64,000 bases of DNA from Gammaproteobacteria bacterium (GTDB taxonomy: Bacteria; Pseudomonadota; Gammaproteobacteria; Magnimaribacterales; AG-339-G14): contig BPAJ01000001.1 in NCBI GenBank assembly GCA_019652555.1, forward strand, positions 62,001-126,000. Reading direction: 5' to 3'. Both the position numbers and the translations under genes were made by a program. Numbering within the stretch: position 1 is the stretch's first letter; each line of letters begins with the position of its first letter. Shown here piece by piece: positions 1-11,245 of this stretch. The notes under the pieces are model-generated. The model did no database searches. It was not told the DNA's origin and saw only the letters and a list, made by a program, of their open reading frames with translations.

Positions 1-312
1 AGATCTGGTGGAAAGGTTCGTCCTGGATTTGAAGGCGGACAAATGCCAATTCAACAAAGATTACCTAAATTTGGTTTTACCTCTAGATCATCAAAATACA
101 AAACACATATCAAGCTTGGTGATTTAAACAATTTATCTGAGGACGTTATTGATTTAGATGTTTTAAAGGCAAATAAACTGATTTCAAGAATAACAAAAGA
201 AGTTAAGGTAATTAATTCTGGTGAGTTAAAAAAAGCCATCAAAATAAAGGGTCTAAAAATTTCAAAAACTGCTTCAGAAGAAGTTAAAAAATCTGGAGGA
301 GAGATTAATTAA
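1..312 (+). CDS. rplO: 50S ribosomal protein L15 (3' part)
   Basis: This is the C-terminal part of ribosomal protein L15, a late-assembling protein of the large subunit. The reading frame is open from base 1, and the first residues (SGGKVRPGFEGGQMP, then RLPKFGF) are the conserved glycine-rich centre of L15. About 103 residues are visible, so roughly the first 40 lie outside the window. The stop codon overlaps the secY start as TAATG, the normal spc-operon order and a sign of translational coupling. Identification is secure; only the truncation by the window edge limits it. Confidence 0.95.
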   Translation, partial: RSGGKVRPGFEGGQMPIQQRLPKFGFTSRSSKYKTHIKLGDLNNLSEDVIDLDVLKANKLISRITKEVKVINSGELKKAIKIKGLKISKTASEEVKKSGGEIN

Positions 313-1616
313 TGGCTGCCATTAATCCTAAGTCATCCGGACTTTCAGAACTTTGGTCTAGACTGAGATTCGTTTTATTAGCGCTAATTATTTATAGAAT
401 TGGTACTCACATTCCTGTTCCTGGAATAGATCCAGTAAAAATTTCATCTTTATTTGACCAAAATCAGGGAACTTTACTTGGCTTGTTTAACATGTTTTCC
501 GGCGGAGCTTTGGAAAGAATGAGTATTATGGCGCTTAATGTTGTTCCATACATTACAGCAGCAATTGTCATGAATCTTCTAGAGGCTACAACACCCAGTC
601 TAAAAAAAATGTTTAGGCAAGAGGGCGAACAAGGAAGAAGAAAGCGAACTCATTATGTACGCTTAGGAACTTTACTTCTGGCAATTTTTCAATCCATGGG
701 ATTTGCAATTGCTCTTTCTTCTCAGGGAATGGCAATAGATCCCGGTACAATGTTTATATTTACTGCAATAGTTTCTTTTGTCACAGGAACAATGTTTTTA
801 GTTTGGCTAGGTGAGCAAGTGAATGAAAGAGGTATTGGAAATGGTATTTCACTTATTATATTTGCGAGTATTGTATCTGGTCTGCCGAGTGCAATAGGAC
901 AGTCCTTTGAGGGAGCTAGGCAGGGAGAAATTAGCCTTATTTTACTTCTTACTGTCGCTTTTATGGCGATATTAGCAATTTCTTTCATCGTTTGGGTAGA
1001 GAGAGCGCAAAGAAGAGTATCTGTAAACTATGCAAGAAGAAATCCTAATCAAATGGCAATGGGGCAATCTTCCCATGTTCCATTAAAAGTAAATATGTCT
1101 GGCGTAATTCCGGCAATCTTTGCAAGTAGCATTGTTCTTTTTCCAGCCTCTATAAGTTCTTGGTTTGGGCAAAGTGAAGGAATGGAATGGCTTCAAGAAG
1201 TATCTTTGGCATTAAGTCCGGGACAGCCCTTGTATGTTGTAGTTTTTTCTATTTTGATTGCTTACTTTTGTTTTTTCTATACTGCTATACAGTTTCCAGC
1301 AAAAGATATTTCTGATAATTTGAAAAGATCGGGAGGTTTTCTTCCTGGCATTAGACCTGGAGGCCACACAGAAGAGTACATAGATAATGTAATGTCCAGA
1401 TTAACAGTTTGGGGCTCTATATATATGATTATGATTTGTTTGTTACCACAATTTTTAATTGTGTCTGCAAATGTTCCATTTTACTTGGGAGGAACTTCAC
1501 TTTTAATTGCAGTAGTAGTGGTAATGGACTTCATGGCTCAGGTACAATCACACCTTTTATCAAGTCAATATCAGTCATTGATGAAGAAAGCTAATTTAAA
1601 AGGGTTCAAAAGATAA
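312..1616 (+). CDS. secY: Protein translocase subunit SecY
   Basis: SecY is the channel-forming subunit of the SecYEG translocon in the inner membrane and carries secretory and membrane proteins. The protein has 434 residues, close to the usual 436-443, with about ten hydrophobic segments. Recognisable family stretches include the N-terminal [12 protein letters not shown], the plug/TM2 region with [15 protein letters not shown], and the cytoplasmic loop with [11 protein letters not shown]. It lies between rplO and rpmJ as in the spc operon. The start overlaps the rplO stop by one base. No frame breaks are seen. Confidence 0.97.
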   Translation: MAAINPKSSGLSELWSRLRFVLLALIIYRIGTHIPVPGIDPVKISSLFDQNQGTLLGLFNMFSGGALERMSIMALNVVPYITAAIVMNLLEATTPSLKKMFRQEGEQGRRKRTHYVRLGTLLLAIFQSMGFAIALSSQGMAIDPGTMFIFTAIVSFVTGTMFLVWLGEQVNERGIGNGISLIIFASIVSGLPSAIGQSFEGARQGEISLILLLTVAFMAILAISFIVWVERAQRRVSVNYARRNPNQMAMGQSSHVPLKVNMSGVIPAIFASSIVLFPASISSWFGQSEGMEWLQEVSLALSPGQPLYVVVFSILIAYFCFFYTAIQFPAKDISDNLKRSGGFLPGIRPGGHTEEYIDNVMSRLTVWGSIYMIMICLLPQFLIVSANVPFYLGGTSLLIAVVVVMDFMAQVQSHLLSSQYQSLMKKANLKGFKR

Positions 1617-1617
1617 A

Positions 1618-1734
1618 ATGAAAGTAAGAGCTTCAGTTAAAAAAATTTGTAAGGATTGTAAACTCGTCAAAAGAAGAGGCACCGTTTACGTGATTTGTAA
1701 AACCGATCAAAAACACAAACAGAGGCAAGGATAA
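1618..1734 (+). CDS. rpmJ: 50S ribosomal protein L36
   Basis: A 38-residue gene read directly from the sequence. The product is the smallest large-subunit protein and begins [15 protein letters not shown]. It keeps the zinc-binding set Cys11, Cys14, Cys27 and His33, so it is the zinc-ribbon form of L36 and not the C-minus paralogue. The start follows the secY stop by one base, and the stop overlaps the rpsM start as TAATG, matching the secY-rpmJ-rpsM order of gammaproteobacteria. High confidence despite the small size. Confidence 0.95.
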   Translation: MKVRASVKKICKDCKLVKRRGTVYVICKTDQKHKQRQG

Positions 1735-2090
1735 TGGCAAGGGTAGCTGGAGTAAACATACCTGATAAAAAGCAGGCTTGGATATCTTTAACACATATAT
1801 TTGGAATAGGGAGAACAACTGCTCTTAAGATATGTGAAACGACAGGAATTAAGTTTGATACAAAAATTTCCGCTTTGAACGAACAAGAGTTAGAAAAACT
1901 CAGGAAAGAAGTTGGTAATTTTCTTGTAGAAGGAGACTTAAGAAGAGAGATAAGCACTAACATTAAAAGGCTTATGGATCTAGGTACTTTGAGAGGAATT
2001 AGACATAGAAAAAGGCTTCCAGTAAGAGGTCAAAGAACAAAGACAAATGCAAGAACTCGTAAAGGACCAAGAAAACCAATTAGAAGATAA
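1734..2090 (+). CDS. rpsM: 30S ribosomal protein S13
   Basis: S13 sits at the top of the small-subunit head and contacts the P-site tRNA and the large subunit. The 118-residue product has the usual start [13 protein letters not shown], the helix-two-turn-helix region with [14 protein letters not shown], and the basic C-terminal tail ([21 protein letters not shown] region). Length equals the family norm. It is the first gene of the alpha operon (rpsM-rpsK-rpsD-rpoA-rplQ). It overlaps rpmJ by one base and is two bases from rpsK. Confidence 0.97.
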   Translation: MARVAGVNIPDKKQAWISLTHIFGIGRTTALKICETTGIKFDTKISALNEQELEKLRKEVGNFLVEGDLRREISTNIKRLMDLGTLRGIRHRKRLPVRGQRTKTNARTRKGPRKPIRR

Positions 2091-2092
2091 AA

Positions 2093-2482
2093 ATGGCTAA
2101 AGAAAAAGGAAAAAAAACAAAAACATCTAAATCTGTTGGAAGTGAAGGAATAGCTCATATTCTTGCTACTTTTAACAATACAATCATCAACATCACTGAC
2201 AAAAAAGGAAATACTATTTCTTGGTCCAGTTCAGGCGCGAATGGATTTAAAGGCTCTAGAAAAAGCACTCCTTTTGCAGCTCAAATAGCTGCGACAAAAG
2301 CTGGAGAACAAGCCATGAATCTGGGTCTTTCAGAAGTTGAAGTTGAAGTTTCTGGTCCTGGTTCAGGCAGAGAGTCGGCAGTAAGAGCTTTGAACGGATG
2401 TGGTCTAAAAATCACTAAGATTTCAGACGTAACGCCTATCCCGCACAATGGCTGTAGACCACCTAAAAAGAGAAGAGTGTAA
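2093..2482 (+). CDS. rpsK: 30S ribosomal protein S11
   Basis: S11 forms part of the small-subunit platform near the mRNA exit and the E site. The 129-residue protein carries the family core, with [17 protein letters not shown] near the start, then the [16 protein letters not shown] stretch, and ends with the [15 protein letters not shown] tail typical of S11. The lysine-rich N-terminus is slightly longer than some homologues. It lies two bases from both rpsM and rpsD in the alpha operon. Confidence 0.97.
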   Translation: MAKEKGKKTKTSKSVGSEGIAHILATFNNTIINITDKKGNTISWSSSGANGFKGSRKSTPFAAQIAATKAGEQAMNLGLSEVEVEVSGPGSGRESAVRALNGCGLKITKISDVTPIPHNGCRPPKKRRV

Positions 2483-2484
2483 TT

Positions 2485-3105
2485 ATGGCTAGATATAGAG
2501 GACCAAAAATTAAGCTTTCTAGAAGGGAAGGAACCGACCTCCAACTTAAGAGTGGTTATAGATCTTATGAATCTAAAGCAAGATCTGAAAACCCTCCCGG
2601 TGCCCATGGATTGAAAAGAGGAAGGTTATCAGATTATGGAATGCAACTAAGAGAGAAGCAGAAAGTTAAAAGAATTTATGGCGTTTTAGAAAAGCAGTTT
2701 AGAAATTACTATAAGAGAGCAGCTCGTCAAAAAGGCGAAACGGGCACTAATCTTTTACTTTTTTTAGAAGCAAGACTGGATAATCTAGTATATAGACTTG
2801 GTTTTGCATCAACCAGAGCTGAAGCAAGACAACTTGTTAGTCATAAAGCTGTTCTTGTAAATGGAAAAATAGTAAATATTCCTTCTTATCAGGTAGCCGA
2901 GGGAGATGAAATATCAATAGTAGAAAAATCTCAGTCGCAAAAAAGAATTACACAAGCTTTATCTTTGAGTGAACAAAGAGAAGAGTGTGAATGGGTATCA
3001 GTAGATAAATCTAAATTTACAGGTATTTTAAAAAATTTACCAACGAGAGAGTTGCTAAGTAGCGAAATAAACGAAAATTACATAGTAGAGCTTTATTCAA
3101 GGTAA
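2485..3105 (+). CDS. rpsD: 30S ribosomal protein S4
   Basis: S4 is a primary 16S rRNA binding protein and, in enterobacteria, the autoregulator of the alpha operon. The product has 206 residues, the standard length. The N-terminal domain starts [16 protein letters not shown], and the S4 RNA-binding domain is visible at about residues 95-150 ([33 protein letters not shown]). It is two bases after rpsK and 22 bases before rpoA. I did not identify an S4-binding pseudoknot ahead of rpsM, where the genes overlap and there is no leader. Confidence 0.97.
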   Translation: MARYRGPKIKLSRREGTDLQLKSGYRSYESKARSENPPGAHGLKRGRLSDYGMQLREKQKVKRIYGVLEKQFRNYYKRAARQKGETGTNLLLFLEARLDNLVYRLGFASTRAEARQLVSHKAVLVNGKIVNIPSYQVAEGDEISIVEKSQSQKRITQALSLSEQREECEWVSVDKSKFTGILKNLPTRELLSSEINENYIVELYSR

Positions 3106-3127
3106 AAAAATTTTATTTGAGGATCAT

Positions 3128-4119
3128 ATGACAGACAATTTTGACATTATCAAGGATTTCCTAACCCCAAAAGAAATTATTGTGGAAGAAGTAAATCCTA
3201 ATCATTCAAAAATTATTTTAGAGCCCTTAGAGAGAGGATTTGGCCATACTCTTGGAAACGCATTAAGAAGAATTATCTTATCTTCTATACCTGGTTCATG
3301 CGTTGTAGAAGCGAAAATTGATGGCGTATTGCATGAATTTTCAACTATTGATGGAGTCGCAGAGGATGTAATAAATATTCTTTTAAATCTTAAAGGCATT
3401 GCTGTGAGAATGATGGACGTTGAAGAGGCAGAGTTATCTGTTGAAAAATCTGGAACAGGAAAATTAACGGCCGAAGATTTTGAGCTCCCTGCAGGTGTAG
3501 AAATAATCAACCCAGACCACCAGATTGCTACTCTCGCGGATAATGGCATCATAAAAATGTCTATCAAAGTTAAAAAAGGAAGAGGTTACGATCCTGTGAT
3601 AATCTCTGCTACGGAAGAAAGCGAAAGCAAAGAGGTTGGGCTATTAAGAATAGATGCTTCTTATTCCCCTATTGAAAAGGTAGCTTATCAAGTTGAAAAT
3701 ACAAGAGTAGAAAATAGAACAGATTTAGACAAACTTATTTTAGATGTTCATACAAACGGTACGATTGATCCTGAGGAAATTTTGAGATTGGCTGCAACTA
3801 TCTTGCAAAGACAGCTCATCGCATTTGCTGAATTGGGATTTGAAACTGAAGAGGAAGAGGAAGAAGAAATACCTCCAGTAGATCCAATAATGCTGCGACC
3901 AGTCGACGAATTAGAACTCACCGTGAGGTCGGCTAATTGCTTAAAAGTTGAAAAATCTACTATATTGGCGATCTTGTTACACGAAAAGAATCAGACCTTT
4001 TAAAAACTCCAAATCTTGGAAGAAAATCTTTAAACGAAATTAAGGATGTTTTGGCTGCAAGAGGGCTATCTTTAGGATTAGAGTTGGACAACTGGCCACC
4101 TTCAAATATTGAGAGCTAA
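3128..4119 (+). CDS. rpoA: RNA polymerase alpha subunit, one frame break
   Basis: The alpha subunit dimerises to start RNA polymerase assembly and contacts activators and UP elements through its C-terminal domain. The N-terminal domain is clear ([23 protein letters not shown]). An acidic linker with seven glutamates near residue 240 precedes the C-terminal domain. The open frame stops at 4003, but the C-terminal domain continues in another frame to a TAA at 4117-4119, with [20 protein letters not shown] and NWPPSNIES. Adding one A to the run at 3951-3955 restores [10 protein letters not shown], so this is almost certainly a base undercall. A start at 3128 follows a GAGGAT ribosome-binding site. 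Confidence 0.95.
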
Positions 4120-4537
4120 TGAAAATCTAAAAAAGGTAGAACTTTAGGAAGAAATAGTGCGAAAAGAAAGCACTTTTCAATCTTTAGCAATTTCTTTAAT
4201 TGAACATGAAGGAATAAAAACAACTTTGGCAAAGGCTAAAGAACTGAGGTCGTTCATTGAACCTTTGATTACACTTGCTAAAAACGACTCTGTGAGCAAT
4301 CGAAGAATTGCTTTTACAAAGATTAGAAATAAGTCTGCGGTAGGAAAACTTTTTTCTGATTTGGGGCCAAGATTTAAAGATAGGCCTGGAGGTTATTCAA
4401 GAATTATTAAGATAGGTTTTAGAAAAGGGGATGCAGCTCCAATAGCTTTCATTGAGCTCTTAGACAGATCTATTGATAATGAAAATGTTGCAGAAACAAA
4501 ACCAGAACTAGAAAAGGCTCTAAGTAAAATTTTCTAA
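4119..4537 (+). CDS. rplQ: 50S ribosomal protein L17, frame breaks near the start
   Basis: L17 is a large-subunit protein near the exit tunnel and the last gene of the alpha operon. From about residue 20 the frame is clean ([37 protein letters not shown]). The first codons are split. The ATG at 4119 overlaps the rpoA stop, and the second frame carries GRTLGRNSA at 4135-4161 before the main frame takes over at about 4165. Two small indels, at about 4123-4126 and 4162-4170, would restore a normal L17 N-terminus. I take them as sequencing errors because the gene is essential and the context canonical. Confidence 0.9.
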
Positions 4538-7340
4538 TTACCAATTTATAAAAATTTTCCGTATAGGACTTCTTACATTTTGCCAGTTGACCAGCACTGC
4601 CTGCAGCAACTATTTCACCACCGCCATTTCCCCTTCAGGACCAATATCTATTATCCAGTCAGAGTTTCTAATCACATCTAAATTGTGTTCAATAACTACA
4701 ATCGTGTTTCCCTGTGAATTAAGTTTATGCAAAACATCCATAAGCAGTTGAACATCGTGAAAATGTAATCCAGTTGTGGGTTCATCCAACAAATAAATGG
4801 TTTTACCCGTAGAAGTTTGGAGAGTTCTTTAGCTAGTTTTACTCTTTGAGCTTCCCCTCCAGATAAGGTAGTAGCAGGTTGTCCTAATCTCAAATATCCC
4901 AGTCCTACTTGATTTAAAGTATCAAGCTTTTTCTTAATTTTTGGAACTGCTTCAAAAAATACAGTTGCTTGTTCAACTGTCATGTTTAAAACTTCAGAAA
5001 TATTTTTGCCTTTATATTTCACAGTTAAGGTTTCATTGTTATATCTTTTTCCATTACATACGTCACATTTAACGTATACATCAGGGAGAAAATGCATTTC
5101 CACTTTTATCATCCCATCTCCTTCACAGGCTTCGCATCTTCCTCCTCTGACATTGAAGCTAAATCTTCCAGGTTTATATCCCTTGGCTCTAGCTTCTTGA
5201 GTGCCAGCAAATAGTTCTCTTATTGGAGTGAATATACCTGTATAAGTCACAGGATTAGATCTTGGAGTTCTGCCAATTGGACTTTGACTTATCTCTATAA
5301 CTTTGTCGACAAGTTCTGTTCCTTCTATTTTTTCAAAAGCCTCGGTTTTCAGGGAGCTTTTACTGAGAATATTCGATAAAGCTGGGAAGAGCGTTTGATT
5401 AATTAGAGTAGATTTTCCAGAACCAGAGACTCCTGTCACGCTAACAATATTCCCAAGAGGAATTTCCAGGTCTATATTCTTAAGATTGTTTCCCGAGCAT
5501 CCTAAAAGCCTAATTTTTCCTTTATCTTCGATTTGTTTCTTCTTTTTAATTTGAATTCTTTTTTTTCCAAAAACATATTGAGAAGTAAGAGAATTTTTCG
5601 CTTTTTTTAGAGATTCAACATTTCCTGAGAAACATACTTCTCCACCATGAATTCCTGCCTTTGGTCCTATGTCTATGATGTGATCTGCTTCTTCAATTGT
5701 TTCTTGATCGTGTTCTACTACGATTACAGTATTGCCAAGTTCTTTTAGCCTTTTAAGTGTGGATAAAAGTTTTTTATTATCTCTTTGATGTAAGCCTATA
5801 GAGGGTTCATCTAAAATATAAGTTACTCCGACTAAACCAGCTCCAATTTGGGAAGCAAGCCTAATTCTTTGTGCTTCGCCACCGCTCAAAGTCTCTGCAC
5901 TTCTAGAAAGGGTAAGGTAGTTAAGCCCAACATCAGAAAGAAAAGTTAAACGTTCTTTTATTTCCTTGATTATTTTCACCGCTATTTCTCCTTTTACTCC
6001 TTTAATGAAAGGCTTTTGAAAAACTAAGAGCATCACCTATGGTCATACCGACGATTTCTGGAAGAGAATATTTATTTATAAAAACGCTTCTTGCTTCTAG
6101 ATTCAATCTTGTCCCACTGCATTCATCGCAGGATGTATTGGTCATAAATTTTGCATAGTACTCTCTTCTAAAGTTAGAGTCTGTATCTCCAAGTCTTCTT
6201 TCAATATTATTTACAATACCTTCAAAAGGTTTAAAAATTTCTCTCTTGAACCCTCTTTAGAAACATAGCTAAAGTCAACTTCTTCTTCGCTTCCGTAAAG
6301 TAATATTTCTTTTTCTTTTTAAGCAAATCCTCAAATGGAGTATCAAGAGAAAACCCAAATGTTTGACTAACTCTATTTAGAAGGTATCTATTATGGTAAG
6401 TGTGACTAGCATCCCAATCTTTTATTGCTCCTTGATTAAGACTTAGCTCCGGCCTAACAATAAGTTTTGAAAGATCTATCTTTGATTTGTAACCTAAACC
6501 ATCACAAGAGGGACATGCACCAGAGGGACTATTAAAAGAAAATAATCTCGGTTCCAACTCTTGAATACTAAATCCACACTTGGGACAAGCCATTTTAGTC
6601 GAAAACGCATCAAAGACATCTTTGTTATCCATGTCCTGAATTTCTATTAACCCATTTGATTCAGAAACACAGGTTTCTAAAGACTGTATGAGGCGACTAT
6701 TATTCTTTAAGTCAACAGTAAGTCGATCGACAACAATTGATATTGAATGTTTTTTATTTTTGTCTAATTTAATTTGGTCGCTTAAATCATAGACAACACC
6801 ATTAACTGTAACTCTCACATATCCTTTCATAAGAAGATCGTTGAATAAGTTTAAATGTTCACCTTTTTGCTCTTTGACTACTGGAGCTAAAATGAAAATT
6901 CTTTTTTTATTGAAGGAGTTGAGTATTTTTTTTCCAATTTGATCAATGGTTTGACCTTCTAGAGATATATTATGTTCTAGGCATTTTGCAGAACCAGATC
7001 TTGCGTAAAGCAGTCTGAGATAATCATAAATTTCTGTTACGGTTCCAACTGTCGATCTAGGATTATGAGAAGTTGATTTTTGCTCAATTGATATGGCAGG
7101 AGATAGTCCTTCTATAGTATCTACCTCTGGTTTATCCATTACGGAAAGGAACTGTCTTGCATAAGCGGAGAGAGATTCTACGTATCTCCTTTGCCCCTCA
7201 GCATACAATGTATCAAAAGCTAATGAGGATTTTCCTGATCCTGATAAACCAGTAATTACTGTTAATTTGTCTCTAGGTATATCAAGATCTATGTTCTTAA
7301 GATTGTGCTGCTTTGCACCTTTAACATGGATAAATTTCAT
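4534..7340 (-). CDS. uvrA: Excinuclease ABC subunit UvrA, several frame breaks
   Basis: UvrA is the damage-recognising ABC ATPase of nucleotide excision repair; it dimerises and loads UvrB. The N-terminal half (7340 down to about 6310) starts [22 protein letters not shown] and has the Walker [21 protein letters not shown] and a CPKC/CPSC zinc pair. The second half has [31 protein letters not shown], a second Walker [12 protein letters not shown], the CEAC/CDVC zinc module and [13 protein letters not shown]. The frame breaks near 6305, 6235, 6010, 4815 and 4630, yet conserved UvrA sequence continues across each. The exact 3' end is uncertain; a TAG at 4534-4536, overlapping the convergent rplQ stop, is likely. 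Confidence 0.92.
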
Positions 7341-7387
7341 TTATTTAATTTTTCTTTTAGATTAGACTAACTTAACAGATATCAATT

Positions 7388-7831
7388 ATGGCTCAAAGCG
7401 GAATAAATAAGGTTATATTACTTGGAAATTTAGGACAGGATCCTGAAGTAAGATACACTGCTGGAGGAGTGCCAATAGCCAATGTCTCAATTGCAACATC
7501 CAATAGTTGGAAAGATAAAAATTCTGGGGAGACTGTCGAACAAACTGAGTGGCACAGAATTGTTTTTTTCAACCGTTTAGCTGAAATTGTCGAGCAATAT
7601 CTAAAAAAAGGTTCAAAAATTTATGTTGAAGGTCAATTGCGAACAAATTCTTGGGAAGACAAAAATACAGGAGAAAAAAAATTCAGGACTGAAATCGTTG
7701 CAAGAGAAATGCAAATGCTCAGCTCAAGGGGAGAAATGAGCCAGCAAAATCAAGATTCAGGATTTGATCAATCTCCTCAGAATACTCAAGAAGAAAGCGT
7801 ACCTTGGGATGACGATGATATTCCTTTTTAG
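7388..7831 (+). CDS. ssb: Single-stranded DNA-binding protein
   Basis: SSB coats single-stranded DNA in replication, recombination and repair and recruits partners through its C-terminal tip. The 147-residue protein has the OB-fold over residues 1-110 ([20 protein letters not shown] and [32 protein letters not shown]). A short glutamine-rich linker and the acidic tip DDDDIPF follow. The linker is shorter than in E. coli. It is divergent from uvrA with 47 bases between, the common arrangement. I saw no LexA-type box in that gap. Its stop overlaps the convergent fabB stop by four bases. Confidence 0.96.
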   Translation: MAQSGINKVILLGNLGQDPEVRYTAGGVPIANVSIATSNSWKDKNSGETVEQTEWHRIVFFNRLAEIVEQYLKKGSKIYVEGQLRTNSWEDKNTGEKKFRTEIVAREMQMLSSRGEMSQQNQDSGFDQSPQNTQEESVPWDDDDIPF

Positions 7832-9051
7832 TTTTCGTATTTTGAAAGAACTAAACTCACATTAGTTCCACCAAAACCAAAACTATTACTCATAAAATTA
7901 TTAAATTCTTTTTCTAAAGATTTTTCAGGAATATGAATGCCATTCGCTTCAGGTACGGGATTAGTTAAATTTTTATTCCCAGCAATGAAATTATCATTCA
8001 TCATAAGAATGCTGTAGATGCATTCTTGAACTCCCGTAGCCCCTAAAGTATGTCCAGTAAGAGATTTTGTTGAAGTAACAATGGGGAGATTATCTTCAAA
8101 TACAGATTTTATAGCATTTAATTCGATTGGGTCCCCGGCCGGAGTGGACGTTCCATGAGCATTTATATAGTCAATATTATCAAGACCGCTCATCTCAAAA
8201 GATTTTTTCATACAGTTTTTTGCTCCTTCTCCAGACGGAGCAACCATATCATCCCCATCAGAAGTTGCAGAATAACCTTTTATTTCAGCATATATTTTCG
8301 CATTTCTTGATAAAGCATGTTCAAGCTCTTCAACTATTACTATTCCTCCTCCTCCAGAAATAACAAATCCATCTCTTTTTTCATCAAACGGTCTTGATGC
8401 ATTTTCAGGATTTTCGTTATAACTGCTTGATAGAGCTCCCATCGCATCAAATAGTCCCGACATAGTCCAATGTTCATCTTCTGCTCCGCCAGCAATAACA
8501 ACATCTTGATTACCAAGCCGGATCTGCTCCCAAGCAGAGCCTATGCAATGAGCACTTGTAGAACAAGCAGAAGATATTGAAAAATTTATACCTTTGATTT
8601 TTAACGATGTAGATAAACACGCGGATACTGTACTGCCCATTGTCTGAGTTACTCTATAAGGGCCTATCCTTTTTACCCCTTTATTACGCATTATGTCTGC
8701 TGCATCGACCTGACTTCTAGATGAAGCTCCTCCGGAACCTGCGATTACTCCAATCCGGTCAGATTCAAAAATACTCTCACTTAGCTCAGAGTCTTGGATT
8801 GCATTTACGGCACTGAGATAAGAATATGCCGCAGCTTCGCCCATAAATCTAAGGAGTTTTCTGTCTATTAAATCTTTAATATCAATATTTACGGAACCTG
8901 AAATTTTGCTTCTAAAACCCAAAGCATCATATTCCTCATTTCTTGATATGCCAGAAATACCTTTTCTTAATGAGTTCGATATCTCATCAAGAGTGTTTCC
9001 AATACAGGAAATAGCACCCATTCCAGTTATGACAGCTCTTTTTTCTCCCAT
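7828..9051 (-). CDS. fabB: 3-oxoacyl-ACP synthase I (FabB)
   Basis: FabB condenses malonyl-ACP with acyl-ACP and is needed to elongate the unsaturated acyl chains made by FabA. I chose the ATG at 9051 ([18 protein letters not shown]), giving 407 residues, which matches the family; an in-frame ATG 33 bases upstream would add a non-homologous tail inside fabA. The catalytic triad is visible: Cys in [12 protein letters not shown], His in [12 protein letters not shown], and His in [12 protein letters not shown]. It follows fabA after one base, so the two are co-transcribed and probably translationally coupled. Confidence 0.95.
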   Translation of the reverse strand: MGEKRAVITGMGAISCIGNTLDEISNSLRKGISGISRNEEYDALGFRSKISGSVNIDIKDLIDRKLLRFMGEAAAYSYLSAVNAIQDSELSESIFESDRIGVIAGSGGASSRSQVDAADIMRNKGVKRIGPYRVTQTMGSTVSACLSTSLKIKGINFSISSACSTSAHCIGSAWEQIRLGNQDVVIAGGAEDEHWTMSGLFDAMGALSSSYNENPENASRPFDEKRDGFVISGGGGIVIVEELEHALSRNAKIYAEIKGYSATSDGDDMVAPSGEGAKNCMKKSFEMSGLDNIDYINAHGTSTPAGDPIELNAIKSVFEDNLPIVTSTKSLTGHTLGATGVQECIYSILMMNDNFIAGNKNLTNPVPEANGIHIPEKSLEKEFNNFMSNSFGFGGTNVSLVLSKYEN

Positions 9052-9052
9052 A

Positions 9053-9574
9053 TTAAAAGTTTTGCGGATCTTCAAAAAGTCCAACTCTTAGATCTTTAGC
9101 CGAGTAAATTTCTTTTCCATCAACGAACATTAATCCATCAGCAAACCCAATGACGAGTTTTTGTTTTCTTATTTTTTTTATACTAATTTTATATTCCACT
9201 AATTTTGCTTTAGGAAGAACTTGCCCATAAAATTTAACCTGCCCAGAACCTAAAGCTCGCCCGATACCACTGTTTCCTTCCCACAAAAGATAAAACCCTA
9301 ATAATTGCCACATTGCGTCTAATCCCAAGCATCCTGGCATCACTGGATCTGTAGAAAAGTGACAATCAAAAAACCAAAGATCAGGCTTTATATCTAATTC
9401 ACCAAGTATTTCACCATTACTATAATCGCCATTCTTATCGTTTATTTCAACAATCCTATCCATCATGAGCATTTCGTTATTCGGTAACCGACCATTCCCT
9501 GACCCAAAAAGCTTTCCATCAGAGCAAGAAATAAGCTCATCTTTAGTGAAATTATTTTTACTTTTAAAATCCAT
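9053..9574 (-). CDS. fabA: 3-hydroxydecanoyl-ACP dehydratase/isomerase (FabA)
   Basis: FabA dehydrates 3-hydroxyacyl-ACP and isomerises the ten-carbon product to the cis-3 form, opening the anaerobic unsaturated fatty acid route. The protein has 173 residues, the standard length. The hot-dog active site shows the His in [14 protein letters not shown] and the Asp in [16 protein letters not shown], which separate FabA from FabZ. It is the first gene of the leftward fabA-fabB pair; its promoter must lie in the 85-base gap shared with rplU. FadR or FabR control cannot be judged from the sequence. Confidence 0.96.
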   Translation of the reverse strand: MDFKSKNNFTKDELISCSDGKLFGSGNGRLPNNEMLMMDRIVEINDKNGDYSNGEILGELDIKPDLWFFDCHFSTDPVMPGCLGLDAMWQLLGFYLLWEGNSGIGRALGSGQVKFYGQVLPKAKLVEYKISIKKIRKQKLVIGFADGLMFVDGKEIYSAKDLRVGLFEDPQNF

Positions 9575-9605
9575 CTTGCATCAATTATCACATGTTTTCT
9601 AAAGA

Positions 9606-9634
9606 TTGCGAGGAAAGACTTTATCCTATACTAT
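9606..9634 (+). promoter_or_regulatory. Probable sigma-70 promoter of rplU-rpmA-obgE-proB
   Basis: A TTGCGA box at 9606-9611 and a TACTAT box at 9629-9634 are separated by 17 bases, the ideal spacing. They lie 26 bases ahead of the rplU ATG, in the gap between divergent fabA and rplU. Each box matches four of six consensus bases. No other good pair was seen in the gap in this direction. Confidence 0.5.
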
Positions 9635-9659
9635 GCGTTTCTAATTTTTATTTTTAACC

Positions 9660-9977
9660 ATGTATGCAGTAATTAAGAGCGGGGGAAAGCAACACAAAGT
9701 TTCTGAGGGCGAAGAAATCCTTCTCGAGAAAATCTCGTTGGATGAGGGGGAAATCGTTGAATTTTCAGAAGTTTTGGCTGTTAATAAAGATGGTTCTCTC
9801 GATGTTGGAAAACCTCTTTTGAAAGGAGCTGTGGTAAAGGGAAAAATAATAAATCATTTGAAGGCAAAAAAAATTACTGTGATCAAAATGAAAAGAAGAA
9901 AGGACTACCGTAAGAAACAAGGCCACAGGCAAAACCTAACCAAAGTAAAAATTGAATCTATAAATTATGGCTCATAA
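9660..9977 (+). CDS. rplU: 50S ribosomal protein L21
   Basis: L21 binds 23S rRNA domain II together with L20. The 105-residue product begins [25 protein letters not shown] and contains the [16 protein letters not shown] basic motif characteristic of L21. It starts the rplU-rpmA-obgE-proB operon. Its last codons overlap rpmA by 11 bases, more than usual, so rpmA is probably translated by coupling; a candidate promoter is 26 bases upstream. Confidence 0.96.
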   Translation: MYAVIKSGGKQHKVSEGEEILLEKISLDEGEIVEFSEVLAVNKDGSLDVGKPLLKGAVVKGKIINHLKAKKITVIKMKRRKDYRKKQGHRQNLTKVKIESINYGS

Positions 9978-10227
9978 AAAAGCAGGCGGAAGCTCGAGGA
10001 ATGGTAGAGATTCCGAGTCAAAAAGACTCGGTGTAAAAAGGTATGGTGGCCAAGAGGTTTTGGCAGGAGAGATTCTTGTTAGGCAAAGAGGCACAAAGTT
10101 TCACCCTGGACATAATGTTGGGATCGGAAAAGATCATACTCTTTTTGCTAAATGCAATGGTAAGGTCTATTTCAATAAAAAAGGAAAAAAGCTCAAGCAA
10201 TTCGTCAATATAGAGACTACACCATAA
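9967..10227 (+). CDS. rpmA: 50S ribosomal protein L27
   Basis: L27 reaches with its N-terminal tail to the peptidyl transferase centre. The 86-residue product starts [20 protein letters not shown], the unprocessed short form typical of proteobacteria (no Firmicutes-like cleavable extension), and keeps [23 protein letters not shown]. The start lies inside the end of rplU and the stop is four bases before obgE. Canonical neighbour of rplU. Confidence 0.97.
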   Translation: MAHKKAGGSSRNGRDSESKRLGVKRYGGQEVLAGEILVRQRGTKFHPGHNVGIGKDHTLFAKCNGKVYFNKKGKKLKQFVNIETTP

Positions 10228-10231
10228 TGTC

Positions 10232-11245
10232 ATGCGCTTCATTGACGAAGCAATAATAGAAATTTCATCTGGCGATGGCGGTCATGGCTGCCTTAGTTTT
10301 CGCAGAGAAAAGTTTATTCCCAAAGGGGGGCCTGATGGAGGAGATGGAGGCAAAGGAGGTGATATAAGCTTTATAGCAAAGGAGTCATTACAAACTTTGC
10401 AAGATTTTAAACTAAAGCGGAAATACAAAGCTCAAAATGGCTTTCAGGGTAAAGGAAAAAATATGCATGGCAAAGATGGCGAGGACACAACTTTGGAAGT
10501 TCCTTTGGGCACCATGCTGATAAATGATGAAACTAATGAACTCCTCTGTGATTTAAAGACATCTAACCAAATTTATACTGCTGTAAAAGGGGGAAGAGGA
10601 GGTCTCGGTAATGCACGATTCAAATCATCAACTAACAGAGCTCCCCGAAAAACAACAGAAGGATTTCCAGGGGAAAGTTTAAAGTTAAGGTTAGAGTTAA
10701 AAGTTTTAGCAGACGTAGGTCTTCTTGGAAAGCCAAATGCAGGGAAGTCGACTTTAATATCTAAAATATCTTCAGCTAAACCAAAAATAGCAGATTACCC
10801 CTTCACAACATTAAGACCAAATCTTGGGGTTGTGCAAATAAATTCATATTCTAGTTTTGTTGTAGCTGACATTCCAGGACTAATTCCAGGAGCATCAAAA
10901 GGCGTAGGTTTAGGCACAGATTTTTTAAAACATCTTTCAAGAGTAAAAATACTCCTTCATCTAATAGACATAGAAAATGGAGATTTAACGAATATAAAGA
11001 ATGATTATTCTGGAATCAACAAAGAGTTAGAAAGCTTTAGTAAAGATCTTCAACATAAGGAACAATGGATCTTAATTAGTAAAATGGATAAATTATCTGA
11101 TGAAAAAAAAGAAAAGATTTACACAAAAGTAAACAAACTATTTCATCGAAAAAATGTCTTTTTCATATCGTCTTTTACTGGAGAGGGTACAGAAAATTTG
11201 ATTAATAAATTAGGAAAACATTTAAATTATGAAGAAGATCAATAA
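10232..11245 (+). CDS. obgE: GTPase Obg/CgtA
   Basis: ObgE is a GTPase that binds the 50S subunit and links ribosome assembly to stress and growth. The 337-residue product has the glycine-rich Obg fold (GGDGGKGGDISF near residue 35) followed by the G domain: G1 GKPNAGKST, switch DYPFTT, G3 DIPGLIPGA and G4 SKMD. It is shorter than the E. coli protein because the variable acidic C-terminal tail is almost absent, ending NYEEDQ. It overlaps proB by 17 bases, so expression is probably coupled. Confidence 0.95.
   Translation: MRFIDEAIIEISSGDGGHGCLSFRREKFIPKGGPDGGDGGKGGDISFIAKESLQTLQDFKLKRKYKAQNGFQGKGKNMHGKDGEDTTLEVPLGTMLINDETNELLCDLKTSNQIYTAVKGGRGGLGNARFKSSTNRAPRKTTEGFPGESLKLRLELKVLADVGLLGKPNAGKSTLISKISSAKPKIADYPFTTLRPNLGVVQINSYSSFVVADIPGLIPGASKGVGLGTDFLKHLSRVKILLHLIDIENGDLTNIKNDYSGINKELESFSKDLQHKEQWILISKMDKLSDEKKEKIYTKVNKLFHRKNVFFISSFTGEGTENLINKLGKHLNYEEDQ

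Noticed and set aside
5-300. Minus-strand 63-aa frame opposite rplO
   Set aside because: It is antisense to a conserved ribosomal gene and shows no recognisable protein.
7341-7387. LexA (SOS) box between uvrA and ssb
   Set aside because: I looked for CTG-N10-CAG and near variants in the 47-base gap and saw none.
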